Positions 23,315 through 32,845 of a DNA stretch of 64,000 nt are shown here, one piece after another; position 1 is the first letter of the stretch, and each line of letters opens with the position of its first letter. The notes below the pieces were generated by a model. The model worked only from the letters and a program-made list of their open reading frames with translations, made no database searches and had not been told where the DNA came from. The position numbers and the translations under genes were made by a program. The stretch lies in contig NZ_CAMFQO010000002.1 of assembly GCF_945980375.1 (NCBI RefSeq), positions 110,406 to 174,405 of the forward strand. The letters run 5' to 3'. This DNA comes from an uncultured Eubacterium sp. Its GTDB lineage: Bacteria > Bacillota > Clostridia > Oscillospirales > Acutalibacteraceae.

Positions 23315-24937
23315 TTATTCCACCGAAATAATGTAGTAATACACAGGCTGACCGCCGTTTACTATGCTAACCTCAATGTCACAGGCAAATTTTTCGTTGA
23401 GCATTTCTTCAACTCTTTGCGCCTCCTCCTCGGTTGTGTCCTCACCATAGATAAGGGTTACAAGGTTGTTTTCATCAGGATTAAACAATTCGGCAGTTGC
23501 GTTAAATGCAATCTCCTCTCTGTTTTCACCGATGAATTTTATAGCTCCGTTGCAAAGGCCCATAATCTGACCTTCTTTAATAGGCTTGCCGTCAACCTCG
23601 CTGTCTCTTGCGGCAAAGGTTACGCTGGCAGTTTGCACATTGCCTGCCATAGCAAGCATAGCGTCAAGATTTTCCTGCTTGTCCACGGTTTCATCAAATG
23701 CAAGCATAGCACAAATACCCTGCGGAATAGTTTTTGTTTCAAGCACAATGACCTCACGGTCGGTTACACTGTCCCTTGCCATTTGTGCCGCCATAATGAT
23801 GTTTTTGTTGTTTGGCAAAACGTATACAACCTTTGCCGGAACTGCAAGCACAGCGTTGATAATGTCATCGGTTGACGGGTTCATTGTTTGACCGCCGCTG
23901 ACAACAACATCTGCTCCGAGGTCACTGAACAGCTCCGTTAAGCCCTTACCGGCACAAACCGATACAAAGCCGTAGTCGTTTTCAGGCTCGGCAATTTTAG
24001 GCTCGTCCTCTTTCTTGTCGGCTTCGTTATTCGGCTCGGAAAGATTTTTGATGCTTATGTCAAAAAGCTGACCGTATTTAACTGCTGTTTGAATAATACT
24101 TCCAAGCTGTTCGCTGACAACCTTTACGGATATTTTGTTGGCGTCCTCGTTAACCTTAACGCCGTTACCGATAGCCTCAAGGAAAGCACGAAGCTTGATA
24201 GCGTCGCTTTCCTTTGCACCGCGCACCTTTTGAATAATAAATGCACAGTCGTAGCCAACCTCTGCCTGCTCGGCACTGCCTGCCTTTTTGCTCGGCATAG
24301 CCTCTTCGCCGACAGGGCTGACAATAGCATTGTGAACAATTACGGATTTCATACCCTGAAGGATAAGCAAAAATCCTTGACCGCCTGCGTCAACAACTCC
24401 TGCCTGCTTAAGAACGGGGAGCATTTCGGGAGTTTTTGCAAGTGCTTCCTTTGCCGCCTCGAGTGCGGCTGTGCAAACCTCAAGAGTATCGTTGTTAATT
24501 TTTGCCATTTCCTCGGCTGCCTCGGCAGCACATCTTACAACTGTAAGAATTGTACCCTCGGTAGGCTTCATAACTGCTTTGTATGCCGCGTCACTGCCCA
24601 TACGAAAGGCTCTTGCAACGTCATCGCCGTCTGCCTGCTCAACACCCTTAAAGGCCTTTGAAAAGCCACGGAATATAAGCGAAAGAATGACACCGGAGTT
24701 TCCTCTTGCACCTCTTAAAAGTGCAGATGCAACCCTTTTTGAAACATCACCTATTGTGCTGTTGTCGGGCATATCCTTTATGTCGTCGGAGGCGGAGGCA
24801 ATGGTCATGGACATATTTGTGCCTGTGTCGCCGTCCGGAACCGGAAAAATATTAAGTGCATCAACAGCCTGTCTGCTGTTTGCAATATTGTTTGCCGCGG
24901 ATATTACTCCGTCTCGAAACATCTGTCCTGTAATCAT
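23315..24937 (-). CDS. fakA: DAK2-domain fatty acid kinase subunit (FakA/YloV-like)
   Basis: This protein of 540 aa phosphorylates fatty acids presented by FakB proteins, for phospholipid synthesis. The N-terminal DhaL domain carries the Mg-ATP site FPVPDGDTGTNMSMT, with three aspartates, plus GARGNSGVILS and PTEGTILTVVR. The C-terminal half (about 330-540) is the FakA C-domain with a DegV/EDD-like fold and GICAMLAFDE. FakB itself is not in the window. The gene lies between the asp23-family gene and recG, the standard Firmicutes arrangement. The Glu-rich insert around residues 305-320 (NNEADKKEDEPK) is a natural linker. Confidence 0.9.
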   Translation of the reverse strand: MITGQMFRDGVISAANNIANSRQAVDALNIFPVPDGDTGTNMSMTIASASDDIKDMPDNSTIGDVSKRVASALLRGARGNSGVILSLIFRGFSKAFKGVEQADGDDVARAFRMGSDAAYKAVMKPTEGTILTVVRCAAEAAEEMAKINNDTLEVCTAALEAAKEALAKTPEMLPVLKQAGVVDAGGQGFLLILQGMKSVIVHNAIVSPVGEEAMPSKKAGSAEQAEVGYDCAFIIQKVRGAKESDAIKLRAFLEAIGNGVKVNEDANKISVKVVSEQLGSIIQTAVKYGQLFDISIKNLSEPNNEADKKEDEPKIAEPENDYGFVSVCAGKGLTELFSDLGADVVVSGGQTMNPSTDDIINAVLAVPAKVVYVLPNNKNIIMAAQMARDSVTDREVIVLETKTIPQGICAMLAFDETVDKQENLDAMLAMAGNVQTASVTFAARDSEVDGKPIKEGQIMGLCNGAIKFIGENREEIAFNATAELFNPDENNLVTLIYGEDTTEEEAQRVEEMLNEKFACDIEVSIVNGGQPVYYYIISVE

Positions 24938-24954
24938 TAAGTAGTCCTCCGCAA

Positions 24955-25332
24955 TCAGTTAATGCTGTTGTCAATACCCTCGATGTGCACATTAACCTCT
25001 GATACCTTGAGGTCGGTTGTGCTTTCAATAGTGTATCTGACCTTGTTTACAATGCTGTCTGCAATAGCGCTGATGTTTACACCGTATGAAACAGCGATTG
25101 ACAAATCAACAACCAATGCACCGTTAACGCTTTTGATTGTAACACCCTGATTGGAGTTGTCAAAATCTGCCTTTTGAGTTCTGTTTTTGATAGCGGTTTT
25201 GATTGTTTGAACAGTATTTGCACTAACCATTCTTGTAACGCCGAAGCAGCTTTGTGCGGCATTGCCTACAAGCTTGGCAAAGTAGTTATTTGTGATTTCA
25301 ATATATCCGTTTGGATTTTCGTACTTAATCAT
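24955..25332 (-). CDS. Asp23/Gls24 family protein (YloU-like)
   Basis: The 125-aa product belongs to the Asp23/Gls24 (DUF322) family. Typical parts are ITNNYFAKLVGNAAQSCFGVTRM, VKSVNGALVVDLSIAVSYGVNI and VRYTIESTTDLKVSEVNVHIEGI. Members form membrane-associated complexes and are linked to cell-envelope stress. It is the first gene of a four-gene operon, 17 bases before fakA, matching yloU-yloV synteny in Bacillus. A perfect inverted repeat lies about 40 bases upstream of the start. Confidence 0.92.
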   Translation of the reverse strand: MIKYENPNGYIEITNNYFAKLVGNAAQSCFGVTRMVSANTVQTIKTAIKNRTQKADFDNSNQGVTIKSVNGALVVDLSIAVSYGVNISAIADSIVNKVRYTIESTTDLKVSEVNVHIEGIDNSIN

Positions 25333-25374
25333 AATTATCCGTTGCCTTTCTCGGCTACCGTTAAATTAAAGTTA

Positions 25375-25401
25375 ACACATATTGTAGCCGAAAATATGTG
25401 T
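25375..25401. repeat. Inverted repeat upstream of the asp23-family gene
   Basis: ACACATAT (25375-25382) and ATATGTGT (25394-25401) form a perfect 8-bp dyad. It may be an operator for the asp23 operon, or a weak terminator for the upstream peptide-binding protein gene. Confidence 0.45.
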
Positions 25402-25413
25402 CGAACATTGTTG

Positions 25414-26901
25414 TTAATTGTAATACCAGTCCTCAATATTTGAAAAGAAATTTCCGTAGCTTCCCTGCATATCGCCGTGCATTGCCTTTGAGTAGCATAT
25501 TACACCGTTGCGATAAACAACGGGAATAAACGGCATATCCTCCGAAAAGCTTAAAATGAATTTTCCGAGCTCTGCCTTGCCGTTAAGATAGTCACGGTAG
25601 AGGCTTGAGGTTTGGGAATCGGTGTTTATACCAAAGGCGGTTTTGCCCTTTTTGTCAAAAAACGACGATAGTCGCATATCGTTTGGGATTTTTGTTTCGC
25701 CGATATAGATGTCGTAGGTGCCGTATTTTAACGCGTCGTTAAATACCTTTTGATTATAGCTTTTAACCGTTACGTCAAAGCCGGCGGATTCAAGCTGTCG
25801 TTCAACAAGCTTTGCAACTGCAACCCTTTGCTCGTTTTGATTTACAACGATTTTAAGCTTGACGTCGCCGTCGCTGTATCCTGCCGATGCCAATGCCTGC
25901 TTCGCTGCCGTAATGTCGGCGCTGTCAGCAAAAATCTGTGTTTCTCTGCCGATGCGAGAAACAGGATTGAACAGCGAGGTTGAAGGCCTTGCATATCCCT
26001 GATATGCGCTCTTTGCAAGAGTTGTTCTGTCAACAGCAAGTGATATTGCCCGTCTGACCTCCTGCTTTGATGTTGCGCCCATTGATGTGTGCAGCCCTAA
26101 GTAAACCATATTGTTAAGGGCTACCTGCTTTTTACCGCATTTCAGCCTTGTGATACTGTCGTTGGGGTTGTCACGGTAGGCATAGCTGATGTTGCCTATG
26201 TTGATTGCATTGTTTATTGATTCCGCAGACGGAACGTTAACAAGCTGTATTTTTGTAAACCTTGGATTAAATTCCTCCTTGTACAGCTCGTTTTTTTCTG
26301 CAAAAAGCTTGCCTTCGGACTCGGTAAACTTATACCGACCGCTACCGATAGGGAATTTGCTGTTGTCTGTAACCTTTGAAATGTAAAATGTCAACAGCTG
26401 ATGCGCGTACGGATTTGCGTAGGACATTTTGAATTTAATTACCGTGTCGCTCACGGTGCTTGCACTGTATATGGGTGCAAGGCTGTTTTTCCATCGCGGA
26501 GATTGCTTTGCCTCGTTAAAGGAGCTGACAACATTTTTTGCCGTAAGCGGTGAGCCGTCCGAAAATGTCAGACCGCTTACTATGGTAACGGTTAACGTGT
26601 CGGAATCCTCATATGTGTAGGAGCTTGCAATTTCGGGAACTGCCTCAAAGCTTTCATCAATCCTAAACAACGGCTCAAACACAAGGTCCTGCGCTGTTTG
26701 ATTGTTCAGCGTGTCCGACTCAAACGGATTTAATGAATCGGATTGGCTGTAGCTTATTTTGAAGCCCTCGGTGTCCTCGGTAACCTGTGCGGTTGTTTGC
26801 ACCACAAGCTGATGCTCCGGCGGTGCCTCTCTTTTGCATCCGCTAAACAAGGCGATTGCTGTTGCAATAGATAATAATATTGCCAATGCCTTTTTGGTCA
26901 T
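25414..26901 (-). CDS. Peptide/oligopeptide ABC transporter substrate-binding lipoprotein (SBP_bac_5)
   Basis: The 495-aa protein starts with a lipoprotein signal (MTKKALAILLSIATAIAL) and the lipobox FSGC. The mature part is a class C solute-binding protein: the LNPFESDTLNNQTAQDLVFEPL region near the start, VVSSFNEAKQSP, then RRAISLAVDRTTLAKSAYQGYA. These proteins capture peptides, nickel or other solutes for an ABC importer. No permease or ATPase genes lie beside it, so it is an orphan here. Its start overlaps the end of the YmdB-like gene by four bases, so the two are co-transcribed. The ligand cannot be told from the sequence. Confidence 0.85.
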   Translation of the reverse strand: MTKKALAILLSIATAIALFSGCKREAPPEHQLVVQTTAQVTEDTEGFKISYSQSDSLNPFESDTLNNQTAQDLVFEPLFRIDESFEAVPEIASSYTYEDSDTLTVTIVSGLTFSDGSPLTAKNVVSSFNEAKQSPRWKNSLAPIYSASTVSDTVIKFKMSYANPYAHQLLTFYISKVTDNSKFPIGSGRYKFTESEGKLFAEKNELYKEEFNPRFTKIQLVNVPSAESINNAINIGNISYAYRDNPNDSITRLKCGKKQVALNNMVYLGLHTSMGATSKQEVRRAISLAVDRTTLAKSAYQGYARPSTSLFNPVSRIGRETQIFADSADITAAKQALASAGYSDGDVKLKIVVNQNEQRVAVAKLVERQLESAGFDVTVKSYNQKVFNDALKYGTYDIYIGETKIPNDMRLSSFFDKKGKTAFGINTDSQTSSLYRDYLNGKAELGKFILSFSEDMPFIPVVYRNGVICYSKAMHGDMQGSYGNFFSNIEDWYYN

Positions 26902-27671
26902 ACTCTAAACCTTTCTATATTTTCAGCCCTGCCGTTTGCCTCATTAATGTCAATAACGACGCCCTCCATAGTGCATGGACCATCGGGATTTTCAAATCTT
27001 ACAGGCAGGTTGGTTTTCATTTTTTGTATGGCAAGCTCCGGTGTTACGCCCAAAACAGAATAATACGGACCGGTCATGCCTATGTCGGTAATATATGCGG
27101 TGCCGTTGGGCAAAATCTGCTCGTCGCTTGTTTGAACGTGGGTATGAGTACCGAATACGGCTGATACTCTGCCGTCAAGGTAAAAGCCCATACCTTTTTT
27201 TTCACCCGATGCCTCTGCGTGAAAATCAACAACAATTATCCTTGCACCGTTTGCCTTAACCTTTTCTATCTCGGCATCAATGGCGTCAAACGGATTTGTG
27301 TTGCTGTCAAGGTACACGGTGCCCTGAAGATTAATTACGGCAACTCGGCTTTTTCCTCTTTCAAGGATAACAGAGCCGTTGCCGGGGGCACTGCTGTGAT
27401 AATTGCACGGACGGATGATAAATTCGTTTTCGTCAAGGTAGTCTGCAATTTCAGGCCTGCGCAGTGCGTGGTTGCCAAGCGTAATGGCATCTGCACCGCT
27501 TGTAAAAATGTGCTGTGCGCTTTTTGGAATAATTCCGTTACCGACGGCACTGTTTTCTCCGTTAACGATAACAAAATCCGGACGATATTCTCTTTTTATT
27601 TTTGGCAGGCAGTCACGAAGATAATCACATCCCTGTGAGCCGACAACGTCGCCTATTGCTAAAATTCTCAA
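26898..27671 (-). CDS. TIGR00282-family metallophosphoesterase (YmdB-like)
   Basis: YmdB-type enzymes are cytoplasmic phosphodiesterases; in Bacillus they act on 2',3'-cyclic nucleotides and influence biofilm and motility choices. The 257-aa protein shows the metal-site motifs in order: GDVVGSQG, VNGENSAVGNGI, GNHAL, VDFHAEASGEK, and FGTHTHVQTSDEQ. I take the TTG at 27671 as start, giving MRILAIGDVVG. GCGGTGA lies just upstream, and the longer ORF would add residues unlike the family. The gene overlaps the downstream lipoprotein gene by four bases. Confidence 0.88.
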   Translation of the reverse strand: MRILAIGDVVGSQGCDYLRDCLPKIKREYRPDFVIVNGENSAVGNGIIPKSAQHIFTSGADAITLGNHALRRPEIADYLDENEFIIRPCNYHSSAPGNGSVILERGKSRVAVINLQGTVYLDSNTNPFDAIDAEIEKVKANGARIIVVDFHAEASGEKKGMGFYLDGRVSAVFGTHTHVQTSDEQILPNGTAYITDIGMTGPYYSVLGVTPELAIQKMKTNLPVRFENPDGPCTMEGVVIDINEANGRAENIERFRV

Positions 27672-27754
27672 AATTTCACCGCTTCTGTATTTGTTCTGTA
27701 TTTGCATATATAATCTATTATATTATATATTATATCATCCTCAATTACAATATT

Positions 27755-28022
27755 AAAATAAAAAAACAGGCAGTTCAAGAAAAACTGCCTGTCAGCGTGT
27801 CGAAAAAGTCGAATTATAAATTTCGACACGCAGGTAGACTGTTGAGAAATGGAGCTGAATTTCGCATTCTTGCGAGGGAAGATGTACGAGGGTACCTCGA
27901 CCGAGCAAAAGGCGAAAAACGCCAAAAGCGGCTTAGATTCGATGTCTAAGCCGCTTTTACAATCCCTCCGAGTGCGATAAATCGCACCCACCTCCCTTTA
28001 CACAAGGGAGGCTCAAATTGGT
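27755..28022. repeat. Hairpin-rich intergenic element
   Basis: The 400-base gap before putP contains at least five perfect or near-perfect hairpins in a row. AACAGGCAGTT pairs with AACTGCCTGT. GCGTGTCGAAA pairs with TTTCGACACGC. AAAAGCGGCTTAGA pairs with TCTAAGCCGCTTTT. GTGCGAT pairs with ATCGCAC. CTCCCTT pairs with AAGGGAG. The density, and a sequence unlike the flanking genes, suggest a dispersed non-coding repeat (REP/MITE-like) rather than ordinary terminators. Some hairpins could still end the converging or upstream transcripts. ORFs across it have no recognisable protein features. No other copy lies in this window. Confidence 0.55.
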
Positions 28023-28074
28023 TTATTTTAATTTATATGGCGTGTTTCAGCCCACTTTATCGACAGTCTTCAGC

Positions 28075-29601
28075 TTATTTCATTTTTTTTACTTCTTCAA
28101 AGACACCGACGATTTCATCATCAGGCTTCTTTGTACAAAGCGAAACAACAACATTTGCAACAAGACCTGTAAGGAAGGCAGGTAATAATTCGTAAATGTT
28201 GAGTACGGGTGAAAGGCCTGAAATTACGAATTTCCAAAGGAATACCATTACACCGCCTGCAAATATACCTGCGATTGCACCGTAAAGGTTTGAGCGCTTC
28301 CAGAAAAGTGAAAGCAACACAACCGGACCGAAGGCAGCACCAAAGCCTGCCCAGGCAAATGATACAATGCCGAATACAGAGCTGTTTGCATCCCAGGCGA
28401 TAATTACACCGATTACGGAAATAACAACAAGTGTTACTCTTGCAACAATCATTTTTGCAGTTTCGGAAAGCTTAAGACCAAACAATCCGCCAAGCAGGTT
28501 TTCACTTGCAGATGACGAAGCAGCCAAAAGCTGACTGTCGGAGGTTGACATTGTTGATGCCAAAATACCTGCAAGTATTACACCGGCAATAAGAGCAGGA
28601 GCAATACCCTCTTGGCTCAATACGTTTGAGATTTGAATGATGATGGTTTCGCTGTCATCAAATTTGCCGAGTGCTCCGCTTGCAACCATACCTCTGCCGA
28701 CAATACCGATAGCAAGTGCAATGAACATGGAAATTACAACCCAAACAGAAGCAACACGGCGTGATGTCTTTACCTTTGCAGGATTTTCAATAGCCATAAA
28801 TCTAAGCAAAATGTGTGGCATACCAAAGTAGCCCAAGCCCCAGGCAAGAGTGGAAACAATGCTTATTATTCCAAAGCCCGTTGAGGTGTTGCCCTCGTCA
28901 TGATGAACGGTAAACAAATTAAGATAACCGCTTAGCTGTTGTGCATTGTCCATAACAGCGCCGATGCCGCCTGCCTTTGCCACACCGAAAACAAGCACAA
29001 TAATCAATGCTATTGTCATAATAATTGACTGAATAAGGTCGGTAACAGATGCAGCGGTAAATCCGCCGAGTGATGTGTAGCCGACGATGATGATTGCAGA
29101 CACTACCATAGCGATGTGGTAATCAATGCCAAACAATGTGCCGAAAAGCTTTCCGCAGGCACTGAAGCCCGATGCGGTGTAAGGAACAAAAAATACAATA
29201 ATAATCAGTGCAGCAAGTGCCATAAGGATTTTTTTGTTGTCCTTGTATCTTAACGAAAAGTAATCCGGAATAGTGATTGCTCCGATGCGTGCAGAATAAT
29301 TACGAAGCTTTTTTGCAACAATGAGCCAGTTAAGATATGTACCTACGGCAAGGCCGATAATTGTCCAACCTACCTCGGCACAGCCTGCAAGGTATGCAAG
29401 CCCCGGCAGACCCATAAGCAGATAACTGCTCATATCGGATGCCTCGGCGCTCATTGCCGTTACAAACGGGCCGAGCCTTCTGCCTCCCAAATAAAAATCG
29501 TCTACACTTTTGTTCTTTTTTGCATAGCCGACACCGATAAGCAAAATAGTGAATAAATATACTACAATCGATATCATTATGCATATTTGTGCAGTAGTCA
29601 T
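28075..29601 (-). CDS. putP: Sodium/proline symporter
   Basis: This 508-aa protein of the sodium:solute symporter family has about 13 membrane helices. DDFYLGGRRLGPFVTAMSAEASDMSSYLLMGLPG near the N-terminus contains the Na+-binding and substrate-coupling helix typical of PutP. The later IIVGYTSLGGFTAASVTDLIQ and STMSTSDSQLLAASS are also characteristic. It imports proline, with Na+, for use as nutrient or osmolyte. The gene is monocistronic with its own promoter. An alternative is a related SSS symporter with another amino acid, but the match to the proline group is good. Confidence 0.88.
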   Translation of the reverse strand: MTTAQICIMISIVVYLFTILLIGVGYAKKNKSVDDFYLGGRRLGPFVTAMSAEASDMSSYLLMGLPGLAYLAGCAEVGWTIIGLAVGTYLNWLIVAKKLRNYSARIGAITIPDYFSLRYKDNKKILMALAALIIIVFFVPYTASGFSACGKLFGTLFGIDYHIAMVVSAIIIVGYTSLGGFTAASVTDLIQSIIMTIALIIVLVFGVAKAGGIGAVMDNAQQLSGYLNLFTVHHDEGNTSTGFGIISIVSTLAWGLGYFGMPHILLRFMAIENPAKVKTSRRVASVWVVISMFIALAIGIVGRGMVASGALGKFDDSETIIIQISNVLSQEGIAPALIAGVILAGILASTMSTSDSQLLAASSSASENLLGGLFGLKLSETAKMIVARVTLVVISVIGVIIAWDANSSVFGIVSFAWAGFGAAFGPVVLLSLFWKRSNLYGAIAGIFAGGVMVFLWKFVISGLSPVLNIYELLPAFLTGLVANVVVSLCTKKPDDEIVGVFEEVKKMK

Positions 29602-29640
29602 ATGTTCTCCTCCTATAATAATACGTAAGATAGATAACTC

Positions 29641-29669
29641 ATTTTATCACATATTGTATAATAATGCAA
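29641..29669 (-). promoter_or_regulatory. Promoter of putP
   Basis: On the minus strand TTGCAT (29664-29669) and TAAAAT (29641-29646) are 17 bases apart, about 40 bases before the start codon. Confidence 0.65.
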
Positions 29670-29689
29670 ACATTTATTTTTATACATTT

Positions 29690-30841
29690 TTATACAAATG
29701 AATGTTCAATTACCATTACAAGCTCTATATGATTATCTCTTTGCTTAAATTTTTCCGTCAATTCCGTGCGAATTTTTGCCTTCTCCTTTTCCTCGCAAAA
29801 CGGTACGATGAGGTCAAAAATAAGGTTTGTATGAGTTTCGCCCTTAACCATTCTGAAGTCGTGGAAGGTGTATTCGCTGTTGTACTCATTGATTATTTCG
29901 GCGGTCATTGCCTTGTATTTGTTAACCTCATCGTCGTCAACAACAATGGGGTCCATATGTATGCACATAATTATGCCAAGGTCCTCGTTAATTTTCTTTT
30001 CAACATTGTCTATTACATCATGAAGCGTCATAACGTTTATGTTGGACGGCACCTCTGCGTGAGCGCTTGCGATTATTCTGCCCGGACCGTAGTCGTGCAC
30101 GATAAGGTCGTGAACACCTATAATGCAGTCGGGCTCGGTCATTATTCTTTCAATATTGTCAACAAGCTCCTTTTCGGGTGGCTGACCTAAAAGCGGAGAT
30201 ACTATTTCTCTTGCGATATTAATACCGCCGATAAGGATAATTATTGCCACAGCCAAGCCTATAACACCATCTATCCAAGCGATGTTGAACAGGTGCGAGA
30301 GTGTTAACGCAACAATGGTTGCAAGGGTTGATATGCAGTCGTTAAGGCTGTCCTGCCTAACTGCCTTGAGGTTGATGTTGTCGGTATGCTTAAAAAGCCT
30401 GTGGTTAAAGTATGCCATCCAAAGCTTTACCAAAATTGACGCAGAAAGAATCAGCACATATACCATACTGAATTTCAGCTCCTGCGGGTGAATAATCTTG
30501 CCGATAGAGTCCTTCGCAAGCTCAAAGCCCATAATTAAAATCAATGCCGACACCGCAAGCGCTGACAGATATTCCATCCTGCCGTGACCGAACGGATGCT
30601 CCTTGTCCACGGGCTTTTTTGATAGCTTTGCACCTGCTATCGTCACCGTGTTTGATGCCACGTCCGACAGATTGTTAAGGGCGTCTGCCGTGATGGAAAT
30701 AGAGCCTGAAAGCTTTCCTACAAAAAATTTGAAAATTGCAAGGCAGATGTTGCACACTATGCCCACACCGCCACTCATAACTGCAAAGGCCTCACGGTCA
30801 AAGCCTCTTTTTTGTCCCAGCTTAATTAAAAAACGAGTCAT
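29690..30841 (-). CDS. Cation diffusion facilitator family metal exporter
   Basis: The 383-aa protein is a CDF transporter that swaps cytoplasmic divalent metal (Zn, Mn, Fe or Co) for protons. Six membrane helices come first, with the transport-site aspartates in ITADALNNLSDVASN and in the fifth helix (WIDGVIGLAVA). HPFGHGRMEY follows helix III. The cytoplasmic C-terminal domain (about 205-383) has the usual ferredoxin-like fold plus a longer tail ending near HIELVMVIEHSF. The ORF extends to 30901, but GGAGTG sits right before ATG 30841. The metal cannot be assigned by eye. Confidence 0.9.
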   Translation of the reverse strand: MTRFLIKLGQKRGFDREAFAVMSGGVGIVCNICLAIFKFFVGKLSGSISITADALNNLSDVASNTVTIAGAKLSKKPVDKEHPFGHGRMEYLSALAVSALILIMGFELAKDSIGKIIHPQELKFSMVYVLILSASILVKLWMAYFNHRLFKHTDNINLKAVRQDSLNDCISTLATIVALTLSHLFNIAWIDGVIGLAVAIIILIGGINIAREIVSPLLGQPPEKELVDNIERIMTEPDCIIGVHDLIVHDYGPGRIIASAHAEVPSNINVMTLHDVIDNVEKKINEDLGIIMCIHMDPIVVDDDEVNKYKAMTAEIINEYNSEYTFHDFRMVKGETHTNLIFDLIVPFCEEKEKAKIRTELTEKFKQRDNHIELVMVIEHSFV

Positions 30842-30967
30842 AATATCACTCCGATTCTTGTATTTTTTGTGTATTTTTTCATTATAACAATTCCTGCTCA
30901 TTTTTTCAATAAAGACAGCATTAATTACAGTAGATTATAAATTATTTATTAATAATTTACAAAACGG

Positions 30968-30996
30968 TGGACATTAATTTGTTAATTAGTTATAAT
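30968..30996 (+). promoter_or_regulatory. Promoter of the acyl-CoA ligase gene
   Basis: TGGACA (30968-30973) and a perfect TATAAT (30991-30996) are 17 bases apart in the divergent gap. Confidence 0.7.
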
Positions 30997-31039
30997 ACAC
31001 CATAACGATTGTTTACTGTATTGGTAAAGGAGACAGAAT

Positions 31040-32773
31040 ATGAATACACCAAATGCGCCATGGTTAAAGTATTTCGGCGATATTCCTGCACATCTTGATT
31101 ATCCGAGCGGTTCTATGTATGAGGCTGTCAGGGAATCTGCACAAAGGCTTAAAAAAATGAATAGCGTTGCCTATGAATTTCAGGGCAAAAAGACAACCTA
31201 TAAGCAATTCTTAAATAAGATAGAGCTTCTCGGCAAGGCTTACAGAAGCATCGGCATCAATGAAGGTGACACTGTAACAGTATGTATGCCGAACACTCCG
31301 CAGGGTGTAGATACCTTTTACGCTCTTAACAGAATCGGTGCGGTTCCCGCAATGATTCATCCGCTTTCGGCTGTCGGCGAAATAGCCTTTTATATCAACA
31401 CTGCTCAAAGCAAGGCAGTTTTGGTTGTCGATTTGTTTTATGAAAAGGTGCTTGAGGCACTTAAGCAGGTTGACCATCCTGTAAAGGTTGTTGTTGCTCA
31501 TATCAAGGATGAGCTTCCGTTCCCGCTTAATATGCTTTATCCGCTTACTCTTAAGAAAAAGCCTGCTCCGCTTCCAAAGGATAACAAGGACATTATTGAT
31601 TGGGCAGATTTTGTTTCGGCAGGCAAAAAGGCACCGGCACTTACCAATGAATTTCCAAAAAAGGATGACACGGCGGTTATTCTTTTCTCGGGCGGTACAA
31701 CCGGCACATCAAAGGGTATTCAGCTTACAAACCTTAATATGAACGCACTTGCCGCACAGGTTGCATCAAACGCAGGCTTCTCTATGGAGGGCTTGAGGAT
31801 GTTTTCCGTAATGCCTTTGTTCCACGGCTTCGGCTTGGGTGTAGGCATACATACTGCACTTATGGCAAGCGGTACTTGCATCATTATTCCGCAGTTTACA
31901 ATTCAAACATATGCGCGTGATGTTAAAAAATACAAGCCAAATGTTATTGTAGGCGTTCCTACATTGTACGAGGCACTTTTAAGAAGCGAGGGCTTTGATT
32001 TTGACCTTTCGTTCCTTCGAGGTATGTTCTGCGGAGGCGACTCTCTTTCGGTAGAGCTCAAGAAAAAGGTTGATAAGTTCCTTAAGGATCACAATGCAAC
32101 AATTCAGGTCAGAGAGGGCTACGGAACAACAGAGTGTGTTACTGCCTCCTGCCTTACTCCGTATGACACCTATCGTGAGGGCAGTATCGGTATTCCGTTT
32201 TCGGATACATATTATGCTATCGTTAATCCTCAAAACGATACAGAGGTACCTTACGGTGAGGAGGGTGAAATCTGTATTTGCGGTCCTACAGTAATGAAGG
32301 GCTATCTTAACAACGCAGAGGAAACAGCATCTACTCTACGTGTTCACGCAGACGGCAATGTATGGCTTCATACAGGCGACCTTGGTGTTATGGACGAGGA
32401 CGGATTTGTTTACTATAAGCAGAGAATGAAGCGACTCATTATTGTATCGGGCATCAACGTTTATCCGTCACAGGTTGAAAATGCTATCGATGCTCACCCG
32501 GACGTTCTTTTGTCTTGTGCAGTAGGTGTGCCCGACCCATACAAAATGCACGTTGTAAAAGCTTTTGTTGTTTTGCGTCAGGGCGTTGATCCTTCCGATA
32601 AGATTAAGGAAGAAATCATTGAAAACTGTAAAAAGAACATTTCACGTTACGGTGTTCCTAAAGAAATTGAGTTTCGTACCGAGCTTCCTAAAACTCTTGT
32701 AGGCAAGGTTGCTTACAGAGTTCTTGAAGAGGAAGAGGCTAAAAAGTACGAGGAAGCAAAGAAAAATCAGTAA
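31040..32773 (+). CDS. AMP-forming acyl-CoA synthetase/ligase
   Basis: This 577-aa member of the ANL adenylating superfamily activates a carboxylic acid to an acyl-adenylate and then, most likely, to acyl-CoA. The phosphate loop is SGGTTGTSKG, followed by the aromatic pocket region MPLFHGFGLGVG, GYGTTE (A5) and the hinge TGDLGVMDEDGFVYYKQRMKRLI (A7-A8). The A10 lysine is in LPKTLVGKVAY. No carrier or condensation domain is present. A medium- or long-chain fatty acid is the likely substrate, but aromatic acids are possible. AAAGGAG lies before ATG 31040. It is monocistronic. Confidence 0.85.
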   Translation: MNTPNAPWLKYFGDIPAHLDYPSGSMYEAVRESAQRLKKMNSVAYEFQGKKTTYKQFLNKIELLGKAYRSIGINEGDTVTVCMPNTPQGVDTFYALNRIGAVPAMIHPLSAVGEIAFYINTAQSKAVLVVDLFYEKVLEALKQVDHPVKVVVAHIKDELPFPLNMLYPLTLKKKPAPLPKDNKDIIDWADFVSAGKKAPALTNEFPKKDDTAVILFSGGTTGTSKGIQLTNLNMNALAAQVASNAGFSMEGLRMFSVMPLFHGFGLGVGIHTALMASGTCIIIPQFTIQTYARDVKKYKPNVIVGVPTLYEALLRSEGFDFDLSFLRGMFCGGDSLSVELKKKVDKFLKDHNATIQVREGYGTTECVTASCLTPYDTYREGSIGIPFSDTYYAIVNPQNDTEVPYGEEGEICICGPTVMKGYLNNAEETASTLRVHADGNVWLHTGDLGVMDEDGFVYYKQRMKRLIIVSGINVYPSQVENAIDAHPDVLLSCAVGVPDPYKMHVVKAFVVLRQGVDPSDKIKEEIIENCKKNISRYGVPKEIEFRTELPKTLVGKVAYRVLEEEEAKKYEEAKKNQ

Positions 32774-32785
32774 TATAAATAAGAA

Positions 32786-32822
32786 AAATACATCCTTCAA
32801 AATTTTTGGGGATGTATTTTTG
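32786..32822 (+). terminator. Terminator after the acyl-CoA ligase gene
   Basis: AAATACATCC (32786-32795) pairs with GGATGTATTT (32810-32819), and the T-run continues to 32822. Confidence 0.75.
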
Positions 32823-32845
32823 TATTGTGCTTCGCATAAAAATAT

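Noticed and set aside
24089..24661. 190-codon frame antisense to fakA
   Set aside because: Cys- and Asn-rich low-complexity translation typical of an antisense shadow.
27602..27991. Overlapping frames on both strands across the hairpin-rich element
   Set aside because: They run through several perfect inverted repeats and have no start signals; better explained as a non-coding repeat.
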